From positions 642,001 through 706,000 of the forward strand of contig JBAMJR010000082.1 in NCBI GenBank assembly GCA_038501785.1: a stretch of 64,000 nucleotides of DNA, in the 5' to 3' direction. The stretch comes from Myoxocephalus aenaeus. Taxonomy: Eukaryota; Chordata; Actinopteri; Perciformes; Cottidae. The position numbers were made by a program, and so were the translations under genes. The notes under the pieces are model-generated. The model was given only the letters and a program-made list of their open reading frames with translations, did not search any database and was not told the origin of the DNA. This document shows positions 1-18,055 of the stretch, piece after piece (the stretch's first letter is position 1; the number at the start of each line of letters is the position of its first letter).

Positions 1-165
1 ATGGTGTACGGATTTGGAAACAGTGACTTACAAATGGACTTCTGCATTAACTGCCTGTAAGTCCTTGACAAACCCCCACTCTTTTGGTGCTCCGTTATCT
101 CTGATCTTCCTCAAAGGAAAAATGTAAGTACTGACAGGTGAGCTATTGCAGGGGATGATTACGCC
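1..165 (-). pseudogene. Reverse transcriptase fragment of the ERV (pol remnant)
   Basis: Minus-strand translation from about 168 downward gives an open stretch containing AGVIIP, then WGFVKDLQAVN, the conserved N-terminal RT region of retroviral pol. A TAA follows a few residues later (around base 45). The next recognisable RT block (PNPYT) is in a different frame near base 5-25, so the copy carries a stop and a frameshift. It is cut off by the window edge. Only the family-level identity is supported. The segment is too short for a class call. Confidence 0.6.
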
Positions 166-1378
166 TGCCTGCAAAAGAAAGTTAACACAGGAGTTATGCC
201 ATCAATAGCTTAGTGATGTTTTGCAAAGCCGAAACAAGAATTTAGGTGTGATGCCCACAGGTTGTGCATTTCTGTCCCACGTCATATTTACCCATCGCCC
301 AGAGGGAAGGGGGAACTTCCTGTAAGGGTGGGGGAGACTGCAGGCGTCAGCAAGAAATGAGACAGTGTGTGGCTTATCATCATCAAACAAATACACAGAG
401 CGTAAGGCAGATGTGCAGAATAGAAGTGTAGAATAGTCTTTTGTGAATACCTGTGCGCGGTGAATACATCACCTGAAAATCACCTGTTGCTTTCCAATCT
501 GTGATAGACTGAAATTTCAGCACAAAATATCCCAAGTCTCTACATTGATCAGTCTGACACCTGAACAAGGAGACGTGTGGGTAGGAGGAGTCCACTTTGA
601 GCAGCTGTTTCCAGGGTCTGTGAGGATAACAGAAAACTGTACATCTCCGATTAGACCACACATAGTAGAATATTGGAGAATATAATTCAAATCCTAAAAC
701 AAATGTATTCATATGTAGCATATTTTCCCAAGGAAACATATGCTGTACACTGCATGTGTGTGGAGCTCATTACTTCAGTACAAGGATAAGCCTCTGATAC
801 ACACATCAAAGTGTGATGGGCTATCTTGGACCATGGTCATGTTGGATGGAAGTGCGTACGACTTTTAAACCTTTCAGGTGTGGAAATCAAACTGATTACC
901 ATACTTCAGCTTCAAGTCTCTGCTGAAAAAAACTTACAGAAAAGATGCCTGAGCACCAAAAAAATTCATGCTTAGTCCTTTTCTTAAAAAAAAAAAAACA
1001 TACGCGAGTCGAACCGTAAATAATATCTTTTAACGTCAACCCTAAGGTTCCTACAAAATAGACATATTGTCCACTAAGTTTAGGGTGAGACAAAACATTT
1101 TGTTCCACAAATCTAAGTTTGTGGTTCCTGAATCTACAAGAAAAAAAAACACCTTAAAATCCCCCTACTATCAAAATAGTTTCTGGTAATTTTTAAAAGG
1201 CTCAGTGGTATTTTATATATATATACATTCTGTCCCTGCAACTGACTTTGATGCCCGTTCTAAATATATGATTGTATCTGTGCATGTATGTGCGTGTATG
1301 TGCGTGTGTTTGCGGTTAGTAGAGCATGCTTTCCTTCATTTGCATGTGTGTGTGTGTCTTTCTCACCCCTCCTCTCTG
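166..1378 (-). other. ERV interior between gag and RT remnants, unassigned
   Basis: In a retroviral layout this interval should hold the end of gag, protease and the start of pol. On the minus strand there are short open frames at 739-383 (118 codons) and 396-202 (64 codons). I could not recognise a protease active-site motif in them. The right part is rich in A-runs and short TG repeats. The stretch is probably decayed element sequence, perhaps with secondary insertions. Confidence 0.35.
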
Positions 1379-1942
1379 CTATTCCAACAGAATTTCGCCC
1401 TTTCTCTCTTCATGCCCCCACCTCACGTCAGCCAGATTCCTGATGTCTTTGTGCTTTCTGGACATGGTTTTGTCCCACTGTGGACACTCAAAAGCCCAAT
1501 GTCCTCTCTGGTAGCAGATACAGCATTCGTGTCTATCTGCCTGTGATGCCGGTATCCACGTCCACGTCCTCTGCCACGTCTGTTGAATCCTGTGTTCCAA
1601 CGTGGAGCTTGGTCTCTTGTCATGCATTGATTTGAGCCAAGTGCAGTTGTTGTTCTTTTGACACAGTCTTTTGTTCTTGTCGGCTGTGTCTTGCTTCTCC
1701 GCATGAGGTCTGAGGTGAGCTTTTTCACAGCCCATGCAGCTCAATCTTACTGCTGCAGAGATGGCACTCCTGATTAGCTGGGACCTCACCTCTGGCTTTT
1801 GGTTCTTGAAGGCCGCTTGTTTGTTGAATACAGCGTGCAGCTTGGTGTAATATTCTGTCGCTTTCAGCAGCTTGTTGTCTGCAGGCTGTTGATTGGCTGG
1901 TGTGAATATGGTGGAGGGCATAAGTCTGAGATCAGGATCCAT
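1379..1942 (-). pseudogene. gag-like ORF with CCHC zinc knuckle
   Basis: This is a 187-codon minus-strand open frame. Near its C-terminus (about residues 140-153) it has a perfect CX2CX4HX4C zinc knuckle, CCICYQRGHWAFEC, the nucleocapsid RNA-binding signature of retroviral and retrotransposon Gag. The region before it is rich in K/R/Q, as nucleocapsid flanks usually are. In-frame coding continues upstream of the first Met for about 20 codons until a stop near 2005, so this Met is not necessarily the ancestral start and the 5' part of gag has decayed. It lies between the PBS side and the RT remnant, as expected for gag. Confidence 0.7.
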
Positions 1943-2344
1943 TCTGTGTGCAACAAGAGAGAAAAGGATTCCCGAGAAGCTTTGTCTGCTCCGGTCATGT
2001 TAGCATCTACTTCAGGCATCATTACACACATTACCTTCCTTTCCCTAAATTCTGCATCATTGTTAGTGTACACAATTTCATTTAAACAGATAAACAGTCT
2101 AAAGATTCATCCCCATATTTCTTTTTTCTTTTTTCCTTCATCACATCCATTCCATTCTTACTCTGTGAACCTCCCATTTCCATTAGGGTGGTCTAAGTAT
2201 ACTTATGTAATAAATACAGTCGTCACTGTAAGTTCCAATTTTCTAACTGGAGAAACCAATTGGTCAAGGGCCGTAATCAATACGTTCCCAGACAAATGTC
2301 AGCTTATCTAATAACGCATTAATCATTCCCTTTCTTCCCTGTCG

Positions 2345-2575
2345 GTCAAAGGCCGTAGTATCAACCATTCCTTGTCTTTCAAAGGCCGTAGTATTAAACA
2401 CCATTCCTTGTCTTCCTTGTTTGTCAAAGGCCGTAGTATTAACCATTCCTTGTCTTTCAAAGGCCGTAGTATTAAACACCATTCCTTGTCTTCCTTGTTT
2501 GTCAAAGGCCGTAGTATTAACCATTCCTTGTCTTTCAAAGGCCGTAGTATTAAACACCATTCCTTGTCTTCGGTA
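2345..2575. repeat. 78-bp tandem repeat in the ERV leader
   Basis: About three units with a 78-bp period. The anchor GTCAAAGGCCGTAGTAT starts at 2345, 2423 and 2501. Each unit contains two related half-units (TTTCAAAGGCCGTAGTATTA), so the array looks like a duplicated 36-42-bp sub-repeat. It falls between the PBS and gag of the element. Long open frames exist over it on both strands, a simple consequence of the period being divisible by three. Confidence 0.85.
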
Positions 2576-2961
2576 AAAACTGCATGGATGTTGATGAATC
2601 AGGAATATTTTACAATTATTTTATGAATCAACACACATTTTAAGTAACAGGCTAAGACAAATTATCATCATTAGAGACCATATCATTAAACAGAATTTGT
2701 TTAATTCCTCCGGTTTTATCAATTATTTTACGAAGTTCTACGTCTTCGTAATCTCTAACTCAATTTTAAATTTGGAATATCAACTTCTTACCAGATTTGA
2801 AGAAAATTGCTTCCTTGTTTGATCGTTGTGAAGTAGATCTGACTCGTTGGGCACAGGACCCCTCTCTCTTTGTCTAATGAGGTATGGGGCAGAACCAGTT
2901 TTTTGGTTCTGAAGTGGCCACTACCCTGCACGCCATCAGAGTTCAGACGAAGCTTCAAACG

Positions 2962-2979
2962 ATCCCACTTCTGACACCA
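2962..2979 (-). other. Retroviral primer-binding site
   Basis: Immediately inside the LTR, the minus strand reads TGGTGTCAGAAGTGGGAT. The TGG start pairs with the CCA 3' end of a tRNA, and the site is two bases from the LTR end, the normal position for a PBS. I do not assign the tRNA. Confidence 0.6.
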
Positions 2980-2981
2980 AA

Positions 2982-3441
2982 TGTAATGGAAGTTTTTCCT
3001 AGTAGATCTGTTAAGAAGGAATGATGTCTCTCTTAATCAAAGTTGTCTTAAGTCCGTTTATTCCTGCAGGAAGGAAAAGTCTGTCACCGGTCATAGCAGC
3101 CTGTGACACAAGATTCAAAAAAGCACCGTCATCAGGCCCCTTTTAACACAATCAGGTCTCCGCCCCCAAACCCCCATCAACGACCCAAAATTCCTAGTCT
3201 TCTCGAGAAACGTAAACACTTCATCGTAAACACTTCATCACTTCCCGTGGCCAGAGCAGGAAAACATTTCCCTTGAACTGGGAAATCAGCCTCTTTTACG
3301 ACCCCCCATATTCAAATGAAGGACAATCAACAGACCCTTGATCCCAGCCCCCATCAATTTGGTCTTCATCTCTGAGGGTCATTTAAGGTTCAATTTGGGC
3401 CCTCGTCCTCCAACAAGACAACACTATATTTTACCATTACA
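2982..3441 (-). repeat. LTR of the endogenous retrovirus
   Basis: A 460-bp segment is bounded by TGTAATGG (2982) and CCATTACA (3434-3441), a perfect 8-bp terminal inverted repeat with the canonical TG...CA ends. A PBS lies directly inside its left edge, so for the minus-strand element this is the 5' LTR. No second copy is in the window, so LTR-LTR divergence cannot be judged. Confidence 0.75.
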
Positions 3442-4935
3442 TCAGGGTCACACTGCCCTGAACTTACACGACAATAAAAAATAAAAAAAGAATGAAGACA
3501 TCTTGAGCGTAATAGGATACAAATTGCACCCAAAAAAAAAAAGGGTAGGATTCGTCTTTTTCTCAATTTTTTTTAAACACAAACTTATCAGATATGAGTG
3601 TGGGCGGATTTAATCCTGTGGCTCTAAAGCGACACCATGTTTTGAAGAACTGTGATCCAGGATTGAGCGTCTAAAAATAAATTAACAGTTTCATTCGTTC
3701 AAATGAGACTCAAGTCGGATATGACGGGATTGAATAAAATAGTATTTTATTTATAATTACAACCTGAACAACAAATCCAAAATGAATGCATCGTGTCAAT
3801 AGAGGAGTTTTTCTTTTTCGTGTAAAAATACATCATCGTGTTTCAGCTACAAATCCATAGTCACTGTGTTTAAAGACGCGATCGGCATCAACAATTCACA
3901 AGCAAACTCCACCTACAACATGAATATTAGTCTATAATAAATATAAAATGATGTAGATAAAAATGTAGAAAAAAAAAAACAACTCTCGTACCAGACTATT
4001 AAAAGTTTTAGAAAAACACGTCTCTTGTAATACTTAAAATAAAAAAAACTGAAACGTACACTCCAGAAGAATCGGATAATCTCAACAATGAATGTAACAG
4101 GAGGCGAGGCGATTCAGTTCCACCCGTCTGTGGGCGCTACCTCAGTTAAAAGTGCGATAAAATTGTGTCAAGAAAAACAAAAACAATCCCCTTTTTACGA
4201 ATCACAAACCAGAAGTCCCGTTTTGTTCATTCTGCATAGAGAGAACCAACAAACACTCTGTAATACTGAGGGGGAGAGACATTTATTTAAAGCCACAATC
4301 CTCGACGGCCGCTTTGGTTGTTTCTGAAGGGTCGAGGATCAACGAGCTTATAAAACAGTGTACGAGCAAAAAAAAAAAAGGATCTCCAGACTGAAACAAC
4401 GGATATCGACAGTGTCAGTGCATCTCACTGCTCAGAAGGCCTCTAAAGGTACATTCCTTGTAAACAGCAAAACAGAAAAGGCAATAAAACAAAATTTAAA
4501 AAGGATTGTGCCTTTAAAATAACCACGACTTAACAGTCCCGTGATTCGTCGGTACACACCGCTTCTTAAAGGGATAGTTTGGATGTTTTGAAGTTGTTTT
4601 TTTCACGACAGATGGAGTAAAGTTCTGCTGTGGACGTAGTTTAGACTCCTAAAATAATCTCTGTGAGGTTAAGTGAACGCTATATTTAGAATATCTTCAC
4701 CTCTTCAACTTGCTGCGAGACAGGAAGTGAAGCCGTTATCTGAGCTCTCTTCAAAGCCCCAGACCCCATTGATAAAAACAGCGCGCTCACCTCGTTAAAA
4801 ACACCAGAGTCCGAACCATCCCTTTAAATAACGGATATTTCCAGCTGTTCAGGAAACGTTACGTCGTCCCAAACATTCAGTAAATGTTGTAACATAAATA
4901 ATATTGGTTCCACGTTTCCCTTAGTCGCGGTGCTC
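3442..4935. other. Intergenic; no gene seen; contains a foldback half-copy
   Basis: I see no supported coding exon. The short ORF at 4088-4327 has no recognisable content. Bases about 4590-4820 match one arm of the foldback family also seen at 22700, 36783 and 49570, with the shared phrases GGACGTA, TTTAGACTCCTAAAA and GAATATCTTCACCTCTT. Confidence 0.5.
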
Positions 4936-4957
4936 ACACGTACAGTATCAAAATACC

Positions 4958-4963
4958 TTTATT
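4958..4963 (-). terminator. Poly(A) signal of slc35d1
   Basis: TTTATT on the plus strand is AATAAA on the coding strand, about 145 bp past the slc35d1 stop at 5107. It is the first such hexamer downstream, so the 3' UTR would be short. Confidence 0.55.
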
Positions 4964-5106
4964 TAAAAAAACAAAACCCACGATCCCTCCTCCGAGAAAG
5001 AAGTTTCCCAACGCCGCAAAAAAAATAAAAAATACTGCATAAATAAAAGTCGTACTAAAAATAGAGTTTTGTCGTTGGTCAGCATAAGAATAAAGTCCAG
5101 TGTGTC

Positions 5107-11803
<6,697 letters not shown>

Positions 11804-11887
11804 CCCCGACGAGTTCTCACTCCCCTCTGCTCGGCTCTTCCCCTGCCATCATCGCTCCACCGGCTCACTACGCGTCCGCTCACACGG

Positions 11888-11943
11888 GCGCATGCGCAGA
11901 CCCACAAACGTACCCCGCTGGTACACATACACGCGCATGCGCA
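11888..11943. promoter_or_regulatory. Two NRF-1 consensus sites upstream of slc35d1
   Basis: The palindromic word GCGCATGCGCA occurs at 11888-11898 and 11933-11943, 85-140 bp upstream of the slc35d1 ATG in a CpG-containing stretch. It fits the NRF-1 consensus, common in TATA-less housekeeping promoters. Binding is inferred. Confidence 0.6.
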
Positions 11944-11960
11944 GACAACTTCCGCCTCAA

Positions 11961-12127
11961 CTGACAAAAGAGAGCGTTCAGCAAATTAAAACTTTCAAGC
12001 TCAATAAAATAAAAGATACGTTTTTTTTTAGGTTTGTTTTAACTTTAAAACAAGTGAAAAATCATAAGAGTAACTTTATATATATCAAGTTACTATCATG
12101 TTGCTATAAAAATCATGATAGTAACTT

Positions 12128-12208
<81 letters not shown>

Positions 12209-12286
12209 TAACCGTTAGTTTTATAATGTATCTTTTATTTTATTGAGCTTGAAAGTTTAATTTGCTGAACGCTCTCTTTTTGTCAG
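11961..12286. mobile_element. Foldback element upstream of slc35d1
   Basis: The left arm 11961-12019 (CTGACAAAAGAGAGCGTTCA onward) and right arm about 12228-12286 are inverted copies of about 59 bp with only a few differences. A second, inner inverted pair (AAGTTACTATCATG / CATGATAGTAACTT, about 12088-12128) and an (AT)n core lie between them. The structure fits a foldback or MITE insertion about 160 bp from the slc35d1 start. It is rather large for an incidental hairpin. Confidence 0.75.
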
Positions 12287-13777
12287 TGTATATATATATA
12301 TATATCTTACTTTGAAGGACTCTTCAGAGACAGTTTGGACATCATGCATAGAATATAATTTAATTTTTTATAACTCTTTATTCAACAATTGAATGTCAAA
12401 TTTCATAAATTGTCAATGAGAAACGTCAAAATACATTTAAACTAACATGCCATCTTTAATCACTCTCACAAAAAAAAACTGATTTAATTGAATTCAACAT
12501 AGGTCCGAAAAAAACATGTTTTAATGTATTAAATGTATGAATTCCAATGTATATGTTGCATCATTTCACAAACCAGTTTCCATACAGCCTGAACAGGATT
12601 TCATTCAAAATGTCACCAAAACTCTGACAAAAACGACTTCATGAGGGGTTTGAAATGACATTTTCCACGTATTAACAATGTGTTTTATAGTCAGTCTCAG
12701 CAAACCTACTAAGGATGTTTTTTTTTTAATGAAAAATATAAAGGAAACTATTAATGTTATCAAGTAGTTTGGGTGAACTTTCCCTTTACATTTCTCAACA
12801 ACAACAAAACTGCACGGTTGAATATCTTTAAATTTGCCAGAGTCACATGAACATCTCTGAAGCCTCTGAATAAAATGTATTTATCTAATTTATGAGAGTT
12901 TAACAAAAAGGAAGGAAGTACTCAGAAGTTAAAATACCTAAATAGTTAAAGTTCTGGATTCAAAATGTTATTTAAATACAGAAGCATTATCGGCTAAATC
13001 TACTTAAAGTATCAAAAGTAAAATCAATAATTATGCACAATAAAAAATATATTATTTTGTTTTTAATGTTCACCAATTATAGATACTTTGTATACTACTG
13101 GATAGATTACTGCATCAGATCATGGGATTTATTTTGAATGCAAAAAGTATACAGTTCTATAAAGAACTAAAAGAAGAAGCTCAAGTAGAAGAACTAAAAG
13201 AATAAGGTAAGATATTAATCACGACACTGAAAAATATGATTCAACCAATATATGCCATGTTTTCCACCGTTTTCTGATGGACACCTGCTTGAAAAACTGT
13301 TGTGTGCAATGGACACGTTTTACTGACTAATATTTATCCGTTAAATAAATAAAAGTGGTTATTTATTGATTTGACACTCTTGTCTCCCATTTATTTGGCA
13401 GCCTTTTTGAGCCGGGTTGTAACAAACATCCTCCAAACGTTTAAACACAGTGGGTCAGATGTTGTCATTTTAATACCATTTAGTCCAAGAGGAAAAGTAT
13501 AATTTATTTAGAGTGAATGCAGAGAGAGAGAATTGAACCGCCGCTGTGATCTAAGGATACATGAACGCCACCGACTGAAGGCCGACTTCTTGACCTGACC
13601 TCGTGCCGCGGTCTGTGTGTACTTTGGCAGGTGGCTGGTGGGATAAAAACCTGACGTGTCTCTGATAAGAAACCTGTCTGTGCATGTGCCACGTTGCGGA
13701 ACAAGCCAGCGGAGTCGTCGGGTCAGACCCCCGTTCGGTCATTCATTCATTTCTTTCAGAAACGGCACACCTGAGCC
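12287..13777. other. Intergenic, AT-rich; nothing recognised until the aqp12 5' region
   Basis: I found no supported exon or repeat family here. GC content rises after about 13560, towards aqp12, whose first exon and 5' UTR probably begin in the last 100-200 bp. Confidence 0.5.
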
Positions 13778-15346
13778 ATGTCTGGGCTCAACGCTTCCCT
13801 GGGATACTTCGCGGCGGTCGTCCTTCTCGCCGCCCTGGTCCGGGCGCTCTTCAAGAAGTGCGGGCGGCTCGGCTTCGTCCTGGAGTTCGCGTCCTCCTTC
13901 GCGCTGGTGGCGTGCCGGCTGGAGGTGCAGACCATCGTGGAGGTGGGCGAGTGGGCCGGGGGCCTGGGCCCCGACGTGACCCTGACCGTGCTGTTCGCCG
14001 TGCTGCTGACGCACGGCGTGGTCTGCGGCGGCGGCGAGTCGGGGAACCCGGCGCTGGCGCTGCAGAGGTTCCTGCAGGCGGAGGCCGGCGTCCTGCACAC
14101 CGTCCTGGCCGTGGCGGCCCAGTTCCTCGGGGCCCACCTGGCCCTCCTCGTGGCCGCGTACTACTGGAGCCTGGAGCTGACGGACATGCACATGATCAAG
14201 GCCCTGATGTGGAGCGAGTGCAGCTCGTCTCTGCTGGTCTCGCTGCCGCAGGGGTTCATCACCGAGTGCGTCTGCGCGCTGGTCTTCCACCTCGTCCTCC
14301 TGAACCTGCAGCGCCGCTCCGCTCTGATCCGCGTGCCGCTGGTCGCCGTCCTCCTCACCTTCCTGACCCACATCGGTAAGATGGACCCCGGCTTTATGAT
14401 CAGTGCAAAGAAAAGCTCTGCTATGGCTCAGTGCAGCTCATCTGAGATCAGCATTTATGTGCATTCACATAACACAACTTCACTTATTATATTAATATCA
14501 GAGTAAATCACCTGCAGCCTTTGTTTGCCCATCTTGTTATTTCAATTACTCCTGTGAGCTATTATATTGTGTACGTGCTTTTATTGTGAAGGGGAAAACG
14601 GAAGGAGAGGAGGAAATGTTCGAGCGAGAGGGGAATAAAAAGTGGTTGCCGTCTTATGGACCATCGTGTTGTTATTTTATTATTATTGTACAGTGAAGGC
14701 GCAAGATAAACCCTCGGCTACACTCCGTTATCGGTCATGCGTTTGTTAAAAAAAAAAGCTCAAAGAAGCTTATAAAAGAGAAGAAAATAGAGTTTAATTT
14801 GAGCTTGTTTTATTAATATGCTTCACTGGATATTTCATTGATAGTTTCTTGATGTTCACGATCAGGTTTGTGCTTCAGTTTTCATCTTTTACACTAAACT
14901 ACGAGCCCCTTGAACGCCTCATCCTCTGCTTCCACTTTCTTTAAAAGCATCTTTAATCCGTGTAACACAGAGATGCAAATGTTAACTGTAGTCGTCAATT
15001 ATTTCTCTTTCTTTCTTGCAGCCAAAAGCTTCACCTCCGCCTACATGAATCCCTCCTTATCGTACGGCCTCACCTTCCACTGCCCTGGATTCACCTTCTC
15101 AGAGTACGCGCTGGTCTACTGGCTCGGCTCTCTCACAGGTACTCACAGTACAAATTAATGTCCGTTTCTCTAAAAGCGAACTCACGCACCGTTAACAGTG
15201 AACGTCTGTTTTTCCCAGGCATGATTCTGGCTCTTCTCCTGTACACGGGACACATCCCGAGGATCTTTTCCAGGAACCTTCTGTATTCCCAGAAGGGGCG
15301 TGTCCGAGGCCGAAAGGGCGACAAAGGAGAGAAGAAGAAAAATTGA
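13778..15346 (+). CDS. aqp12: Aquaporin 12, unorthodox aquaporin
   Basis: Three exons, 13778-14375, 15022-15138 and 15219-15346, total 843 nt and code for 280 residues. The start ATG begins MSGLNASL, close to the mammalian AQP12 N-terminus. It is a six-helix membrane channel of the superaquaporin subgroup; AQP12 in mammals is intracellular in pancreatic acinar cells. The first pore box reads NPA (residues 90-92, GESGNPALAL). The second reads NPS (209-211, AYMNPSLSYG). Human AQP12 has NPT and NPA, so the variable third residue is distributed differently. The conserved EYALVYWLGSLTG and RNLLYSQKGR tail confirm the subgroup, and the C-terminus is very basic (RKGDKGEKKKN). Exon 1 is strikingly GC-rich compared with its surroundings. 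Against AQP11, the shared N-terminus and YWLG(P/S)LTG motif favour AQP12. Confidence 0.94.
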
Positions 15347-15475
15347 AAGAAACTAAACTTTTTTTTAATTATTATTTCCTTTTAGATCAACCTTTAAAGG
15401 AAAAGTACCTGACAACGAATGTTTGAGAGATTTTTACTGTACAGAAAATGTGAAATATTCTTGTCAACAATTTTC

Positions 15476-15481
15476 AATAAA
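15476..15481 (+). terminator. Poly(A) signal of aqp12
   Basis: AATAAA lies 130 bp after the aqp12 stop codon, giving a short 3' UTR. Confidence 0.6.
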
Positions 15482-15740
15482 GTCATTAACATCAAGGAAG
15501 ATATCTTTTTGGGAAAAAAAACAACAACACTTCCTGACTTTAAATGTGTAGCACACCACATGGTGGCCATAGATCACACCGTGACAAAACACACAAGAGA
15601 AGTTCTGATACAAGGTTTTTCCTTCTCGAGTCACCTGAACTGGTTTCTCGGTCGATACCTAGAACCACTCTGATAGCAGTGTGTTCAAAATTAAAATTAA
15701 AAAAAAATGTACACGGTCATAATTCCCTCTCTAATAACTA

Positions 15741-16036
15741 CCGTAAAAGTCGGGTTACAAGCCGCTACTACCTTTGGTCAGTGTCCCCGTTAGCTCCCCG
15801 CTGTAGCCAGCTAGCGCTCCGCTAGCTCCCCGCTGTAGCCAGCTAGCGCTCCTGTTAGCGCTCCGCTAGCACCCAGACAACCACCGAAGGTAGCGGGACC
15901 AGCCCCGGCTCGACACCCGACTCGGGCAGAGGGGGCAGTAGCAGCAGCAGCTGGGAGCTAGCAGCAGCGCTAGCTAGCTTGCTCAGGCGGGGACACCCAA
16001 CGGAGGTAGAAGCGGCTTGTAACCCGACTTTTACGG
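15741..16036. mobile_element. TA-flanked palindromic MITE, copy 1
   Basis: A 296-bp element with long imperfect inverted ends (CCGTAAAAGTCGGGTTACAA ... and its complement), flanked by TA on both sides (15739-40, 16037-38). The interior is packed with GCTAGC, AGCGCT and CAGCAG words and is itself nearly self-complementary. Related copies are at 46775-47110 and 58491-58809. The TA duplication suggests mobilisation by a Tc1/mariner-type transposase. Confidence 0.85.
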
Positions 16037-17855
16037 TATTTGATATTGCTGTGAAAACATCTCCACAAAAAAAAAAAATCTTTTAATTTACGTTACACAT
16101 TAAAAACGTTATAATTCACCGTCGCCTGATGCTCATTTTTACAGAAGGGATATTGAATGCATCGTAATGGAACGTCCGTTCACGTTGAGATCAGTTATTC
16201 AGCGGAGACGCACCGCCGGCTAACGGTAACTAGCTCTTCTTCTTTGTTGTTCAAAATGAACCATTATGTGCTAGTTTGCACCTGTGCAGTAACTATAGGA
16301 TAGGGAGGGGCACGCGTTTGTGGGAATGAGCTTATAAAGTTTATAAACTATATAATAACGCGTCATCAGCGTAGACTTGCGTACTCGTTGATCCCAGATT
16401 CAGAATTTTAGAGCATCTTAGAAGCTTTACTGATTCTGAAAGTGATCTCAGAGGCCAAACGTGTATTAAATTAATAAAAATCACTTCACGGCTGAGGATA
16501 AGTGCAACATAAACACTTTTCTTTAAATAACAAAAGAAAAGAAATACCAGTTCTTCATATTTCACGGTCAGAGGAGGAAAACCTGCCGCTACGTGCTGGC
16601 GGCGCTTTGAGCGGCTCCGGGTTTAGAAGACGCCGCCGACCCGCCGCGCTTTTTGTCTTTTGGTTGTTTTTTAACGGAAGAATCTGAAAAGGAAGAAGAA
16701 GAAGAAATCACGGTCAGCGCAAAACAAGCGATCAGTGGTTAATGCGATTAATCTGTTAGCGCCATTTTAAAAGTTAGCCAGCAGCAAGTACAACAAGTTT
16801 GATCGCCTGTAGACATTTATTCAGTCAATATAATTTGTGTTTAACCAATCCCCCCCTAGGTGGGGAAGACTGAGCGATTGTTATATAAAACTGTAAATCA
16901 TAGCTTGTTTTATGAAAAAAAAGCCCCAAACTGCTGTATTTTGATGTATTGAACACCATAAGTAACATACAAGTGAAATATATGGTTTGGTACATGAGGA
17001 AATTCAAATGTCATAGATGTGCCACAATGCAAATTTTGGAGTCCTCGCCTGAATTCTCTCTAACTTTGTTCCGCTTCACTTTATCACAGTCAACCTTTGC
17101 AGAGAGAATGTTCACATGTTGTGCTATGATTTGGGTTAGAGTTGGACCTTACAGCTGCATCATTTCAAAGAAATAATCATCCTGAAAGTGCTATTTACAC
17201 ATCTGAACAAAATCTCACATGTTCTTTTATTATAACCAAAAATATTAAAATAGCCCTAGTGGTTGCAGAGATACACCCTTTTTAGTTTGGATGCGCAATT
17301 TTTGAGGAAAGGGCCTAAAAATAGATTGTTTTTCTATTGGTTAAGATAAGATAAAATAAAATAATCCTTTATTAGTCCCGCAGTGGGGAAATTACAGGAT
17401 TACAGCAGCCTTGCTCACAAGTGAATAAAAAAAAGAATAATACAATAGAAACAAGTAATATAAATAAATATAAATGAGCAGTAAAACAGTAGAGAAATAT
17501 TAATATACAGACTGAATAGAAAAGTACTTAAACGTATTGCACGTAAATACACGTAATATACGTAATAATAATATTGCACCAGGTGAATGATAAAGTGACC
17601 AAGTTCAGTTCAAGCATTCAAAATAAATGCACTACAGATCTACTATCTATTATTTTAGATATATCTACGATCTAGACCTATTTTTTTACATTTCTGCTAA
17701 TTTATCCCCCTGAATATTACACACTGTTCCTTTAAGCACAGAGAGACAGCAGCAGCGTTAAATACACGTCGTTAGTTCAGTCATTTTGTAAAATATTTAA
17801 ATTATTGTCATTATTGTCACAAAAAAAACTTTGAAAATCTTATATGGGTTCTACA
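16037..17855. other. Intergenic; LINE/SINE tail at about 17338-17420, otherwise nothing seen
   Basis: The stretch around 17338-17420 (AAATAATCCTTTATTAGTCC... GTGGGGAAATTACA) is the antisense of the fish retroposon tail also seen near 52650. A GC-rich patch at 16590-16660 has no convincing exon. No other feature is supported. Confidence 0.45.
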
Positions 17856-18022
17856 TGGAAGCCCATTTCCCCCAGTAAAAGAAAAAAATAGGATGAAAAT
17901 GTAGCTGTAATAAAAAATATCCCAATGGTAAGTCCTGATTATGAGATAGAACATCATGATTATGAGAGAGAAAGTCCTAATTATGAGTCCTATTTTCTTT
18001 TACTGATGGAAACGGGCTTCAA
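17856..18022. mobile_element. Small foldback element, family C, copy 1
   Basis: Inverted ends TGGAAGCCCAT...AGTAAAAGAAAAAAATAGGA and TCCTATTTTCTTTTACTGAT...GGGCTTC enclose short ATTATGAG repeats. A second copy is at 40300-40570. It lies just past the rpp21 stop and may be in its 3' UTR. Confidence 0.6.
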
Positions 18023-18055
18023 TAGTTCGATCACTCGTCACAAGTCATTATTGCC

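Larger units (their letters stand above)
1..3441 (-). mobile_element. Endogenous retrovirus, 5' part, degenerate
   Basis: Read on the minus strand, the order is LTR (3441-2982), primer-binding site (2979-2962), a leader with a tandem repeat, a gag-like ORF with a CCHC zinc knuckle (1942-1379), then a short reverse-transcriptase-like stretch at the window edge (about 165-1). This is the order of an LTR retroelement entering from the right. The rest of pol, any env and the other LTR would lie to the left of base 1 and cannot be seen. Stops and frame changes in both coding parts show it is not intact. The RT block has the style of vertebrate retroviruses (a D-L-x-A-V-N box followed by P-N-P-Y-T in another frame), so I prefer an ERV to a Gypsy element, but the class is an inference. 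Confidence 0.75.

Noticed and set aside
2264..2626. Repetitive ORFs on both strands at the ERV leader
   Set aside because: They arise because the 78-bp repeat period is divisible by three.
13684..14379. Long plus and minus ORFs overlapping aqp12 exon 1
   Set aside because: They are other-frame shadows of the GC-rich aqp12 exon. Arg/Ala/Gly-rich translations have no family features.
16502..16687. Short ORF in the GC-rich patch at 16.6 kb
   Set aside because: No homology, splice context or poly(A) signal was seen.
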